From contig NZ_BCTN01000001.1 in NCBI RefSeq assembly GCF_001571305.1, positions 434,001 through 498,000 of the forward strand: a stretch of 64,000 nucleotides of DNA, written 5' to 3'. Below, piece by piece: positions 41,646-50,415 of the stretch. A program made the position numbers and the translations under genes. This stretch comes from Erwinia persicina NBRC 102418 (GTDB lineage Bacteria; Pseudomonadota; Gammaproteobacteria; Enterobacterales; Enterobacteriaceae). The notes below the pieces were generated by a model. That model had not been told where the DNA came from, did no database searches, and worked only from the letters and a program-made list of their open reading frames with translations. Numbering within the stretch: position 1 is the stretch's first letter; every line of letters begins with the position of its first letter.

Positions 41646-42350
41646 CTAACGCGTCAGTCCGACGCTGGCAATTTCTTCTTCCGTCAGCGGCCGGTAGTCA
41701 CCGGGCGCCATATCAGCATCGAGCTGAATGGCACCGATACGCTCACGATGCAGTCCGACAACGTGATTGCCGACCGCAGCAAACATCCGTTTGACCTGGT
41801 GATAGCGCCCTTCACTGATCGTCAGACGAACCTGGTGCGGGTCGATCACCTCCAGCGTCGCGGGTTTAGTCAGCGTTTTTTCATTATGCAGTTGGACCCC
41901 GTCAGCAAATTGCTGCGCGGTATCATCACTGAGCGGCGATTCCAGCGTCACCAGATAGGTTTTCTCACAATGGTGGCGCGGGGAGGTGATGCGGTGTGAC
42001 CACTGACCGTCATCGGTCATCAGGACCAGGCCGGTGGTGTCGATATCCAGGCGTCCGGCGGCATGAAGCTTGTAGGCCGAGGGCTCCTCAAGGAAGAACA
42101 GCACTGTAGGATGATCCGGATCTTCCGTTGAGCAGACATAACCCACCGGCTTGTTCAGCATAAAATAGCGCGGACCGAGCTGCTGCTGCAGCGGATTGCC
42201 ATCATATTCAACCTCGCTTTCAGGGCTCAGTTTAAATGAGCCGTCGCGTACCACTTCACCGTCGACGGTGACTTTCTTTGCACGCAGCTCACGCGCGGCG
42301 ATGGCACGGCTGACTTCCAGTTGCTGGGATATAAATTTATCAAGTCGCAT
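41646..42350 (-). CDS. rsuA: 16S rRNA pseudouridine(516) synthase
   Basis: Makes pseudouridine at position 516 of 16S rRNA. It has 234 residues (E. coli 231). It has an N-terminal S4 RNA-binding domain (about 1-45, [29 protein letters not shown] in part) and the synthase domain with catalytic D102 in [10 protein letters not shown]. The bcr start lies 30 bases beyond its stop, so both may share a transcript. It is divergent from radD. Confidence 0.96.
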   Translation of the reverse strand: MRLDKFISQQLEVSRAIAARELRAKKVTVDGEVVRDGSFKLSPESEVEYDGNPLQQQLGPRYFMLNKPVGYVCSTEDPDHPTVLFFLEEPSAYKLHAAGRLDIDTTGLVLMTDDGQWSHRITSPRHHCEKTYLVTLESPLSDDTAQQFADGVQLHNEKTLTKPATLEVIDPHQVRLTISEGRYHQVKRMFAAVGNHVVGLHRERIGAIQLDADMAPGDYRPLTEEEIASVGLTR

Positions 42351-42554
42351 TAACTCTGCACTGCCTGTAATTGGTTTGGAATGGAAACGGACGAAAATCG
42401 TCTTATGATGTGGCGCAGGGCGCTCATCGGGAATGGAGACGTCAACAGATAAGCCACAAGTATAGCGGCAGAAGCCACTGAGGCACAGAGGGTATCGTAT
42501 TCTTATGGCGCTTTCATGGCATAATGTCCCTTTGTTGCTGCTTTACAGGTCTTC

Positions 42555-44309
42555 ATGTCGTTTACCTTACGCCCCTACCAGCAGGAAGCCGTTGATGCCA
42601 CCATCAGCTACTTCCGTCACTCCTCTCAGCCTGCGGCGATCGTCCTGCCGACCGGGGCGGGCAAAAGCCTGGTAATTGCAGAGCTGGCGCGCGTGGCGCG
42701 CGGACGCGTCCTGGTGCTGGCTCATGTCAAAGAGCTGGTTGCTCAGAACCATGCGAAATATCAGGCTTACGGGCTGGAGGCCGATATCTTTGCCGCTGGT
42801 TTACAGCGTAAAGAGAGCCAGGCCAAAGTGGTCTTTGGCAGCGTGCAATCCGTCGCCCGAAATCTGGCGCAGTTTAGCGCAGAGTTCTCTCTGCTGATCA
42901 TCGATGAGTGCCATCGTATCAGCGATGCGGAGGACAGCCAGTATCAGCAAATCATCAATCAGCTGCGTCAGCATAACCCGCAACTGCGGCTGCTGGGACT
43001 GACCGCCACCCCTTACCGACTGGGTAAAGGCTGGATTTATCAGTTTCATTACCACGGTATGGTCAGAGGCAACGAACGCGCTTTCTTCCGTGACTGCATT
43101 TATGAGCTGCCGCTGCGCTATATGATTAAGCACGGCTTCCTGGTTCCGCCCGAGCGGCTGGATATGCCGGTGGTACAGTACGATTTCAGCCGTTTGCAGG
43201 CGCAGGAAAATGGCCTGTTCAGTGAGGCTGACCTGAATCGAGAGCTCAGGCAGCAACAGCGTATCACCCCCCATATCATCAAGCAGATTGTGGAATTCGC
43301 CCAACAGCGCGAAGGGGTAATGATTTTCGCCGCAACGGTCGAACATGCCCGCGAAGTGCTCGGCCTGCTGCCCGGCAGCAAAGCACTGATCAGCGCCGGT
43401 ACGCCTGCCGCAGAGCGTGATGCCATGATTACCGCATTTAAAGCCCGCGAACTGCGCTACATGGTGAACGTTGCCGTGCTGACCACCGGATTTGATGCCC
43501 CGCATGTCGATCTGATCGCGATTCTGCGTCCGACCGAATCGGTCAGCCTGTATCAGCAAATTGTCGGGCGGGGGCTGCGCCTGAGCCCGGGTAAGACCGA
43601 CTGTCTGATCCTCGATTATGCCGGTAACCCTCACGATCTTTTTACGCCTGAAGTGGGCGCACCGAAGGGAAAAAGCGACAACCAGCCGGTACAGGTTTTC
43701 TGTCCGGGCTGTGGCTTTGCCAACACCTTCTGGGGAAAGGCGACGGAAGATGGCACGATTATCGAACATTTTGGCCGTCGCTGTCAGGGAGTGCTGGAAG
43801 ACGATGACGGGCAGCGTGAACAGTGTGACTACCGTTTTCGCTTTAAAAACTGTCCGCACTGTCACGCTGAAAATGATATTGCCGCACGGCGCTGCCGGGA
43901 GTGTGATGCCATTCTGGTCGACCCGGATGATATGCTGAAAGCCGCGCTAAAGCTGAAGGACGCTCTGGTGCTGCGCTGCGCCGCGATGGTGCTGGAAAGC
44001 GGCAGCGATGAGCAGGGAGAATGGCTAAAAGCGCGCTACTTTGATGAAGACGCCACGGAAGTCAGCGAACGTTTCCGGCTGAAAACCCCGGCCCAGCGAA
44101 CCGCCTTCGAGCAGCTGTTCCTGCGCCCTCATCAACGCGCCCCCGGCGTCCCGCTGGGTTGGAAGAACGCCGCTGATATTCTTGCCCTGCAGCCGCTGCT
44201 GCGCCATCCCGATTTTGTCGTCGCCCGTAAGCAGCGCCATTTCTGGCAGATTCGGGAGAAAATATTCGATTATGAAGGCCGTTTTCGCCGGGCGAACGAA
44301 CTGCGCTAA
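42555..44309 (+). CDS. radD: RadD, DEAD-type DNA repair ATPase
   Basis: Superfamily 2 helicase-like protein that stimulates RecA strand exchange and helps double-strand break repair in E. coli. It has 584 residues (E. coli RadD/YejH 586). Motif I PTGAGKS (32-38), motif II DECH, motif III LTATPY and motif [10 protein letters not shown] are all present. A C-terminal zinc-finger region has FCPGCGF, later CDYRF-CPHC and CRECDA. It is divergent from rsuA, 204 bases apart, and followed by rplY, as in E. coli. Confidence 0.96.
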   Translation: MSFTLRPYQQEAVDATISYFRHSSQPAAIVLPTGAGKSLVIAELARVARGRVLVLAHVKELVAQNHAKYQAYGLEADIFAAGLQRKESQAKVVFGSVQSVARNLAQFSAEFSLLIIDECHRISDAEDSQYQQIINQLRQHNPQLRLLGLTATPYRLGKGWIYQFHYHGMVRGNERAFFRDCIYELPLRYMIKHGFLVPPERLDMPVVQYDFSRLQAQENGLFSEADLNRELRQQQRITPHIIKQIVEFAQQREGVMIFAATVEHAREVLGLLPGSKALISAGTPAAERDAMITAFKARELRYMVNVAVLTTGFDAPHVDLIAILRPTESVSLYQQIVGRGLRLSPGKTDCLILDYAGNPHDLFTPEVGAPKGKSDNQPVQVFCPGCGFANTFWGKATEDGTIIEHFGRRCQGVLEDDDGQREQCDYRFRFKNCPHCHAENDIAARRCRECDAILVDPDDMLKAALKLKDALVLRCAAMVLESGSDEQGEWLKARYFDEDATEVSERFRLKTPAQRTAFEQLFLRPHQRAPGVPLGWKNAADILALQPLLRHPDFVVARKQRHFWQIREKIFDYEGRFRRANELR

Positions 44310-44479
44310 AACGGGCCTCCGGTACGGTGCGCCCTGCCCCACGACTTATTACATTGCCTGTACGGGCAAAGCCGGGTATAATTCCGCCCGCTTTTGCCTG
44401 GCTCTGTCGGGTAAAAGCTGAACACTCCACCTGTTGCTGGGTCGCCTGTAGCAGGAATAAAACTTGAAGAGACTTAAAA

Positions 44480-44764
44480 ATGTTCACTATTAATGTTGAA
44501 GCTCGTAAAGAGCAGGGCAAGGGTGCGAGCCGCCGCCTGCGTTTAGCTAACAAATTCCCGGCCATCATCTATGGCGGAAATGAAGCAGCTGTTGCTATCG
44601 AACTGGACCATGACTCCGTACTGAACATGCAGGCAAAGCCTGGTTTCTACGACGAAGTTCTGACTCTGGTTGTCGATGGCAAAGAAACTAAAGTAAAAGT
44701 GCAGGCTGTACAGCGTCACCCGTTCAAGCCAAAACTGCACCACATCGACTTCGTTCGCGCTTAA
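44480..44764 (+). CDS. rplY: 50S ribosomal protein L25
   Basis: Binds 5S rRNA. It has 94 residues, as in E. coli (short single-domain form). GKGASRRLR near the N-terminus and the final [15 protein letters not shown] are diagnostic. GAAGAGA lies upstream of the ATG. Codon use is strongly biased, as expected of a ribosomal gene. An intrinsic terminator follows. Confidence 0.98.
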   Translation: MFTINVEARKEQGKGASRRLRLANKFPAIIYGGNEAAVAIELDHDSVLNMQAKPGFYDEVLTLVVDGKETKVKVQAVQRHPFKPKLHHIDFVRA

Positions 44765-44784
44765 TCGCCCGTCCGTTTGATGTG

Positions 44785-44815
44785 AAAAAACGCCGCTTAA
44801 TGCGGCGTTTTTTTT
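44785..44815 (+). terminator. Intrinsic terminator of rplY
   Basis: CGCCGC-TTAAT-GCGGCG stem, A6 before and T8 after, 27 bases behind the rplY stop. Because of the A-run it may also act on the yejK transcript from the other side. Confidence 0.9.
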
Positions 44816-44945
44816 CGTCTGAATCCGGCAGCCCGACTTGTCATCCACCGCTGTCGGGAATGCCCTTTTTCCCGGATGCCCCGTCTGGCCAGTCGCATGG
44901 GTAGCGAACGGCAAAAGAAGGTTCGCCACCGGGAAAATGAGAGCG

Positions 44946-45950
44946 TTATTTGCCGCTGGTACGGCGCTGTAACTGGTCACGCAGATTTGGCGGCGTGCCT
45001 TTGATAGTCAGGGTATCCGTCGCCGGATCCCAGAAGATACGCTCACCCAGCAGCATCGCATCAAAATTGATCGTCAGCCCGCCACCGCTACCGGCAAATT
45101 TGGTCAACTGACGCAGTGTACTGCGGTCGGCCGGAAAGCTCTCTTCCAGTTCATAGCCCTGCTCCTGAGTAAAGGCCTGGAAGGTTTTCTCTCCCCATGG
45201 GGGCAGCTCGTCAGACACCCCTTGCAGCGCGATCTCCTCACCGGATTTAAGCTGCTCGTTGCAGTAGGCCGACACCTGCTGACGATAATTCTGCCGCTCG
45301 TTTTTATCCAGGCTGGCCTCGGCGCAATAGTCATCAACGGCCTGGAGCAGGCCACGGTTTTGCGCTTTCGTATCCAGCCCGACGCTGGCACCGAGAAAGT
45401 CCATAAAGAAGTCGGCGACCTTGCGTCCTACCCGTCCGCGCAGGAAGGTCAGATAGCGCGTTGACTCCGGGTTGGTTTCCCACTCGGTCAGATCGATGCG
45501 TGCCACAATATCGGCATGGTTAATATCCAGATAATGGGTGCTGCTGATATCCAGCTCTTCGTTAACACGCATGCTGTTCTGGCTGCTCAGTACGGCAATC
45601 AGCAGGTACTCCACCGCCAGATAGCGATAGTGGCCAAACAGCACCACGCCCCCTTCTGCAAACGGATATTTACTTAACTCGTCGCGCAGGCGCGCACTGG
45701 CGGCACGGCTGAAAGCAAGAAAATCATTTTCCCCTTTGCGGCAGTTGCGCAACGCATCGGCCAGTTCGCTCTCTTCATTGAACAGGCCATAGGCTTTGCT
45801 CTTGGCGCTGTAAACCCGATGCAGCTCTTCCATCATTGCCGTCACCGTCGCAGTGGACGGTAACAGTGAATCACGCAGAACCAGTTCCAGCGTCTGTTCG
45901 TCACGCTTGATCATCTGGTGAAGGGCAATCTGGGCGATATCCAGACTCAT
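44946..45950 (-). CDS. yejK: Nucleoid-associated protein YejK (NdpA)
   Basis: DNA-associated protein of the nucleoid. It has 334 residues from [12 protein letters not shown] (E. coli 335); an upstream in-frame ATG lacks homology. Family stretches: [22 protein letters not shown] at the N-terminus in part and [21 protein letters not shown] in the middle. In E. coli it interacts with topoisomerases and the nucleoid. It is divergent from yejL with 170 bases between them, including a terminator-like hairpin. Confidence 0.95.
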   Translation of the reverse strand: MSLDIAQIALHQMIKRDEQTLELVLRDSLLPSTATVTAMMEELHRVYSAKSKAYGLFNEESELADALRNCRKGENDFLAFSRAASARLRDELSKYPFAEGGVVLFGHYRYLAVEYLLIAVLSSQNSMRVNEELDISSTHYLDINHADIVARIDLTEWETNPESTRYLTFLRGRVGRKVADFFMDFLGASVGLDTKAQNRGLLQAVDDYCAEASLDKNERQNYRQQVSAYCNEQLKSGEEIALQGVSDELPPWGEKTFQAFTQEQGYELEESFPADRSTLRQLTKFAGSGGGLTINFDAMLLGERIFWDPATDTLTIKGTPPNLRDQLQRRTSGK

Positions 45951-46060
45951 GGTAAACTCTCCTTTAGACACAGGCGCGTATTCAATCACTGTGCGCCCTT
46001 TCGATCAACTGCCAGAATCATGCACAGTTCATTCGCGTTTCTTTGCGATAAAAAAGCAGA

Positions 46061-46096
46061 AAAAAGCGCGTCCTTACGGTAAGATAGCGCTTTTTA
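46061..46096. terminator. Two-sided terminator-like hairpin in the yejK-yejL divergent spacer
   Basis: AAAAAGCGC and GCGCTTTTT flank an inner CTTAC/GTAAG stem. T-runs follow on both strands (TTTTT on plus, TTTTTT on minus). It lies upstream of both start codons, so it may insulate the two promoters or act as an attenuator in the leader of one gene. Confidence 0.6.
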
Positions 46097-46120
46097 AACC
46101 TCAGTAATAAAATAGACGTT

Positions 46121-46348
46121 ATGGCACAATCATCCCGCTACAGCAACGAGCGCGTGGAGAAGATCCTCGCAGAAATGGTCCAGGTACTGGAAACTAACCA
46201 GACCCCAACCGATCTTTCCCTGATGGTTTTGGGAAATATGGTGACCAACTTACTGAATACCAGCGTGGCACCGGCACAGCGCCAGGCGATGGCACGTTCG
46301 TTTGCCGAGGCCCTGCAGGCTTCGGTACGCGATGAAAAAGCCCATTAA
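46121..46348 (+). CDS. yejL: YejL, UPF0352 small protein
   Basis: Conserved small helical protein with 75 residues, as in E. coli. The sequence [21 protein letters not shown] at the N-terminus is diagnostic. Function unknown; structures of relatives show dimers of helical hairpins. It lies 21 bases before yejM on the same strand, a fixed arrangement in enterobacteria. Confidence 0.95.
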   Translation: MAQSSRYSNERVEKILAEMVQVLETNQTPTDLSLMVLGNMVTNLLNTSVAPAQRQAMARSFAEALQASVRDEKAH

Positions 46349-46369
46349 TGAGACGATCCTGACCCCAAT

Positions 46370-48121
46370 ATGGTAACAAATCGGCAGCGCTACCGTGAAA
46401 AAGTCTCCCAGATGATTAGCTGGGGGCATTGGTTCGCCCTGTTTAACATCATTTTTGCCTTCATTCTTGGCAGCCGTTACCTGCTTGTCTCCGACTGGCC
46501 AGCCTCGCTGGCCGGCCGTATTTACGCGTTTAGCAGTTGGATCGGCCATTTCAGTTTTATCGTCTTTGCCGCCTACCTGCTGATTGTGTTCCCGCTCACC
46601 TTTGTGGTGATGTCCCAGCGGTTGCTGCGTTTTCTCTCGGCGATTATTGCCACCGCCGGAATGACATTGATCCTGGTCGACAGCGCTGTGTTCGCGCGCT
46701 TCCACCTGCACCTTAACCCGGTAGTCTGGGAACTGGTGGTGAATCCTGATCAAAGTGAGATGGCGCGCGACTGGCAGCTGATGTTTATTAGCGTGCCGGC
46801 CATTTTTCTGGTGGAGATGTTGTTTGCCACCTGGAGCTGGCAAAAGCTGCGCAGTCTGAACCGCCGCAGCTTTGGTAAACCGCTGGCAGGGCTGTTTATC
46901 AGCGCCTTTTTTGCCAGTCATCTGATGTACATCTGGGCTGATGCCAATTTCTATCGCCCTGTGACCATGCAGCGCTCTAACCTGCCCCTCTCCTATCCGA
47001 TGACCGCCCGGCGGTTTCTGGAAAAACACGGCCTGCTGGATGCACAGGAGTATCAGCGCCGGTTGGTGCAACAGGGGAATCCTGAAGCGGTTTCCGTTGC
47101 CTATCCGCTCAATGATATTACTTTCCGGGACAGGGGCACGCGCAATAACCTGCTGGTGATAACCGTTGATGGGCTGAATGAAGCCTCCATGGCGAAGTCG
47201 CTGCCTAATCTGACACGTTTTGCCGAAAGTAACGTGCGCTTCAGCCAGCATTTCAGCTCGGGCACCCATGAAGATACCGGGTTGTTTGGTCTGTTTTACG
47301 GTATTTCGCCGAGCTATATGGATGGCGTACTGTCGTCGCGTATCCCTTCCACGCTGATTAATGCGCTGGGGCAGCAGGGTTATCAGTTCGGCCTGTTTGC
47401 CAGCGACGGCTTTAACTCGCCGCTTTATCGTCAGGCTTTGCTCACTGACTTCTCATTACCGGCGACGCAAAGCCAGTCGAATGCAGAAACAACCCGTCAG
47501 TGGCAGCGCTGGCTGGAAGGCCATAAAAGCGAAGATATGCCGTGGTTTTCCTACCTGTCTCTGTCGACTTCTGACAGCAGCGATGCGACGGAGAAGTTTA
47601 GTGCACGACGTTATAACCGCGCAGCAGCCAACGTCGACCAGCAGATCCAGAACGTGCTGACCACCCTGGAGCAGAAGGGATTACTGGCCAATACCGTGGT
47701 GGTGATCACTGCCCAGCACGGCGTTGTGCTGAATGGTGAATCGGGTCAGGGAAACCGGGAAATGCTGCAGGTGCCCCTGGTCGTTCACTGGCCACAGACG
47801 CCGGCGCAGACCATCAATAAGCTGACCGACCATCAGGATATTATGACCACCCTGATGCAACGCCTGCTGCACGTGAGCACGCCAGCTCAAGACTATTCAC
47901 AGGGCGAAGATTTGTTTGCCGCTCAGCGCCGCCACAACTGGGTGGCCAGCAGCACCAACCATCAACTGCTGATAACGACCCCTCAGGAGACGCTGGTGCT
48001 GGATAACAACGGAAACTATGCCGCGTGGGATCTGCAGGGGCAGAAGCTGAAAAACCACAAACCTCAGCTGGCCTTGCTGTTGCAGGTTTTGACGGATGAA
48101 AAACGCTTTATTGCCGACTAA
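46370..48121 (+). CDS. yejM: YejM/PbgA (LapC), regulator of lipopolysaccharide synthesis
   Basis: Essential inner-membrane protein that senses periplasmic lipid A and blocks LapB, thereby protecting LpxC from FtsH. It has 583 residues (E. coli 586). Five N-terminal membrane segments (about 18-190) are followed by a periplasmic domain with an alkaline-phosphatase/sulfatase fold (about 245-583; ITVDGLNEASMAKSLPNL, HGVVLNGESGQGNREMLQVPLVVHW in part). The catalytic metal motifs of true sulfatases are not all kept. Downstream of yejL. Confidence 0.96.
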   Translation: MVTNRQRYREKVSQMISWGHWFALFNIIFAFILGSRYLLVSDWPASLAGRIYAFSSWIGHFSFIVFAAYLLIVFPLTFVVMSQRLLRFLSAIIATAGMTLILVDSAVFARFHLHLNPVVWELVVNPDQSEMARDWQLMFISVPAIFLVEMLFATWSWQKLRSLNRRSFGKPLAGLFISAFFASHLMYIWADANFYRPVTMQRSNLPLSYPMTARRFLEKHGLLDAQEYQRRLVQQGNPEAVSVAYPLNDITFRDRGTRNNLLVITVDGLNEASMAKSLPNLTRFAESNVRFSQHFSSGTHEDTGLFGLFYGISPSYMDGVLSSRIPSTLINALGQQGYQFGLFASDGFNSPLYRQALLTDFSLPATQSQSNAETTRQWQRWLEGHKSEDMPWFSYLSLSTSDSSDATEKFSARRYNRAAANVDQQIQNVLTTLEQKGLLANTVVVITAQHGVVLNGESGQGNREMLQVPLVVHWPQTPAQTINKLTDHQDIMTTLMQRLLHVSTPAQDYSQGEDLFAAQRRHNWVASSTNHQLLITTPQETLVLDNNGNYAAWDLQGQKLKNHKPQLALLLQVLTDEKRFIAD

Positions 48122-48195
48122 CTGTATAAATCTAAAGCAGTCAAGACGTTAGCATCTTGCATTCAGGAAGAAGTTCAGTAATATAGTCTCAACGT

Positions 48196-48272
48196 CGGCG
48201 CGTAGCGCAGCCTGGTAGCGCATCGTCATGGGGTGGCGAGGGTCGAGAGTTCAAATCTCTCCGTGCCGACCA
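48196..48272 (+). tRNA. proL: tRNA-Pro (anticodon GGG)
   Basis: 77 bases including an encoded CCA. The acceptor arms CGGCGCG and CGTGCCG pair fully (one G-T). The anticodon loop reads CATGGGGTG, giving GGG. The T-arm TTCAAAT is present. The variant closely follows E. coli proL and, like it, lies behind yejM. The E. coli gene order ends here, and an accessory block starts directly downstream. Confidence 0.97.
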
Positions 48273-48462
48273 ATTTTTACTTTCCCCACAGCAACGTCCC
48301 TGTTTCACTTCTTCCCCGACCCGGGTTCGCATCGTGGCACAAGCCACTACCGTGACAGGGTTCATTCAGCGTCATATCCCGTCCGGCGACTGATCCCAAA
48401 CCCTTGTCTGTTTACCCGCCCCGTCCGAATCAAACCCTTTTTATCCGTAGAAAGCACCTTAA

Positions 48463-49443
48463 TCAGTGGAAATGTGAATGCCCACCGAACCCCTCTGAAC
48501 GGCTGTTATCTGCGCCGTAACCATGCCCACCAAAAGCATGACTGTGAGCGTTATCACTGCCGCGATTATCATTGTTATTTCCAGAATGCTGAGAGGCTTT
48601 ATCATGTGTATTACTGTTAGTCACATTAACGAAAGCCGGTACATGAGGAACAGATACCTGGGTAGAAGGTGCGAGAGTAGAAGCAGGTACCGTATTAGTC
48701 ACACCGTTCACTGTGACATTAACAGGTGTGTTTGGCTTCAGGCTGCTAGCTGAAACGTTAATTGTAGCCACCTGTAATTGAGTAACATAGGAACGGTAAG
48801 TAGCACCAGTAATTTGAGGCTGCTTAGTGGGGGTGAGCTGGTTCTTCTTAACAGCAGGCACGCTGTAAGACGGTGTTAACTGTTTGGTTGGTGCAATCTG
48901 AGGCGTTAACTGTTTCCTCTGTACAGTGGGTACACTATATGATGGCGTACGCTGGATGGATGGTGTCATTTGTGGTGTTAACTGTTTCCTCTGCACAGTG
49001 GGTACACTATAAGACGGCGTACGCTGGATGGATGGTGTTCGTTGTGGTGTTAACTGTGCAGCCTTAGTAGGCACGCTGTAAGAAGGTGTTTTATGTGGTA
49101 CTGCTTGAGGTGCGTTAATTGTAGGTGTGGCCTGTGGATGCTGTACCTGCGGTGAAGCAATTGGGCCACGCTGAGTTGCTGTAGCATTAGCCAGTGTGCT
49201 GATTGCACCTCTCATTTGTGCATTAGCATTAGTCTGTTCTCTTGCTGCACTTTCAGAAGCATCAGCCCATGAAGAAGGAGAACCACTTCCATATGAAGAA
49301 GCGGCGGCATTTACACGGCTTTCAGCCGCAGAACTCATACGGCTTGCATGTGAGAGTGCCTGTTCTCCCTGATGGATATCGGCAGCAAAAATTGAGAAAG
49401 AACAAGCAGAAGACATGAGAATTACAATCAATTTCATTTTCAT
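48463..49443 (-). CDS. Secreted Pro/Thr-repeat protein with His-rich tail
   Basis: Protein of 326 residues, family not recognised. A signal peptide ends near residue 20 (IFA-A). Residues 21-100 are Ser/Ala-rich and probably helical. Residues 118-207 hold four copies of TPSYSVP (119, 142, 166, 190), two of them within near-identical 24-residue units; at DNA level the unit is 72 bases (48905, 48977, 49049). Residues 215-285 look like a small beta domain (VNVTVNGV). The tail 299-326 has six histidines among Gly/Asn/Ser and may bind metal. Base composition is more AT-rich than its neighbours. A perfect FNR box lies upstream. It could be a surface or cell-wall-associated protein. Confidence 0.75.
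   Translation of the reverse strand: MKMKLIVILMSSACSFSIFAADIHQGEQALSHASRMSSAAESRVNAAASSYGSGSPSSWADASESAAREQTNANAQMRGAISTLANATATQRGPIASPQVQHPQATPTINAPQAVPHKTPSYSVPTKAAQLTPQRTPSIQRTPSYSVPTVQRKQLTPQMTPSIQRTPSYSVPTVQRKQLTPQIAPTKQLTPSYSVPAVKKNQLTPTKQPQITGATYRSYVTQLQVATINVSASSLKPNTPVNVTVNGVTNTVPASTLAPSTQVSVPHVPAFVNVTNSNTHDKASQHSGNNNDNRGSDNAHSHAFGGHGYGADNSRSEGFGGHSHFH
48905..49060 (-). repeat. 72-bp tandem repeats within the secreted-protein gene
   Basis: The GTTAACTG landmark recurs at 48905, 48977 and 49049, exactly 72 bases apart, with a shorter unit starting at 48875. The first full two copies differ at few positions, which suggests recent duplication and possible copy-number variation between strains. 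Confidence 0.85.
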
Positions 49444-49475
49444 TTGTTAATTTCCAAAGCAAATTAAGTTGACGT

Positions 49476-49482
49476 ATTTATA
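49476..49482 (-). promoter_or_regulatory. Predicted -10 element of the secreted-repeat-protein gene
   Basis: TATAAAT on the minus strand, 33 bases before the ATG. It places the FNR box centre at about -40.5 to -41.5. Confidence 0.6.
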
Positions 49483-49503
49483 CACTTACCAAACAAACTG
49501 AAA

Positions 49504-49517
49504 TTGATTTAGATCAA
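49504..49517 (-). promoter_or_regulatory. Perfect FNR box
   Basis: TTGAT-TTAG-ATCAA matches the FNR consensus TTGATNNNNATCAA at every conserved base. Its distance to the TATAAAT element is that of a class II FNR-activated promoter. It would make the secreted repeat protein an anaerobically induced gene. Confidence 0.75.
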
Positions 49518-49612
49518 CGAATATTGGAGAGTTTAGGGAAGTAACTGTTTTAGGTAGGAATCAAAATTGCAAAAAATTTTAAATTTTACGCAAAAGTTAT
49601 AGAGTCACTGAG

Positions 49613-49633
49613 ATATGACGTGACAAGTCATAT
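49613..49633. repeat. Perfect 7-bp inverted repeat in AT-rich spacer
   Basis: ATATGAC-N7-GTCATAT. It lies in the 329-base spacer 49444-49772 between the repeat-protein promoter and the end of the XRE gene. Its role is unknown. The spacer also holds an AGGATC/GATCCT stem near 49680-49708 that may end the XRE transcript; no gene is seen. Confidence 0.45.
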
Positions 49634-49772
49634 ATTACCCCCCGTTGCCCATGGTTTGTTTTGCCACGTGACACTCTTACAGGATCGGGAAGGGAGTGGC
49701 CTGATCCTGATGACAGTCAAAAGTTCGATTGACTCAACAAAGCCAAGCCATATTAAAGTCACTAGTACTGCA

Positions 49773-50372
49773 TTAATGGCGCTCTGCCACCGTCATGGTA
49801 AAGATCAGCCAGCCTGTTCCCTCATTGGCATAATGATGTGGCACATCGGTTCTCGCCACCGCCGAACACCCTTTCGGCACGGTCAGCACGCAGCCATCCA
49901 CCTGCAGGCTTAACACTCCCTCGTCGGTATGAAACAGTTCACAGGTACCCGCCGGATGACTGGCAGAAGAGAAACGTTCGCCCGGGGCCATCTCCCAGCG
50001 CCAGAGTTCGACCATATCTGGCCCACTGGTGCCTGCCAGCAAACGGGCCGTTCCGCCCTGCTCCCCTCGCCACAGAACGGGAATGTCGGCCTCCCCGACC
50101 AGATGAGCGGCGGGTTTACCCGCGACATCGACAATATCCGCCACCGATACCCCCATCGCAGCAGAGATTTTGCATAAGATCGCAATACTGGGATTGGCCG
50201 TGCCCTTTTCTATTTCAACCAGCATCCCTTTGCTGACGCCTGCCCGGCGTGATAATTCATCAAGGGTGAATTTTTGCTGCTTACGGAAATCTTTTATTCT
50301 GGCGGCCAGCGCGTGGCTTACCGAGTTCACATCAGCACCCAAATCAGTCGATATATTGACTTTTTCCGTCAT
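49773..50372 (-). CDS. XRE-family regulator with C-terminal cupin domain
   Basis: It has 199 residues. The helix-turn-helix lies at about 22-76 (FTLDELSRRAGVSKGMLVEIEKG), and a cupin_2 domain at about 115-195 (APGERFSSASHPAGTCELFHTDEGVLSL in part). Regulators of this shape usually control a neighbouring metabolic gene and themselves in response to a small ligand. It is divergent from a B3/B4-domain gene, with only 43 bases between the start codons and a 10-bp direct repeat there. The ligand is unknown. Confidence 0.88.
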   Translation of the reverse strand: MTEKVNISTDLGADVNSVSHALAARIKDFRKQQKFTLDELSRRAGVSKGMLVEIEKGTANPSIAILCKISAAMGVSVADIVDVAGKPAAHLVGEADIPVLWRGEQGGTARLLAGTSGPDMVELWRWEMAPGERFSSASHPAGTCELFHTDEGVLSLQVDGCVLTVPKGCSAVARTDVPHHYANEGTGWLIFTMTVAERH

Positions 50373-50404
50373 TAGTCATTACCATGGAATAAAATAGTCA
50401 TTAC
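50373..50404. promoter_or_regulatory. Direct repeat TAGTCATTAC x2 in the divergent spacer
   Basis: Two exact 10-base copies start at 50373 and 50395, 22 bp apart (two helical turns). They fill most of the 43-base region between the XRE and B3/4 start codons. They are the best candidates for the XRE operator. Confidence 0.6.
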
Positions 50405-50415
50405 AGGATTATCTG

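Noticed and set aside
42801-43865. Open frame of 354 codons opposite radD
   Set aside because: Antisense to a clear helicase gene with all motifs; no independent support.
48196-48272. tRNA-Pro as an attachment site with a second copy of its 3' end
   Set aside because: No second copy of the tRNA 3' end was seen within the window and no integrase gene is present, so island boundaries cannot be claimed.
48875-49060. Regular repeats that could suggest a CRISPR array
   Set aside because: The repeats are in-frame, contiguous units coding TPSYSVP motifs without spacers; no cas genes are nearby.
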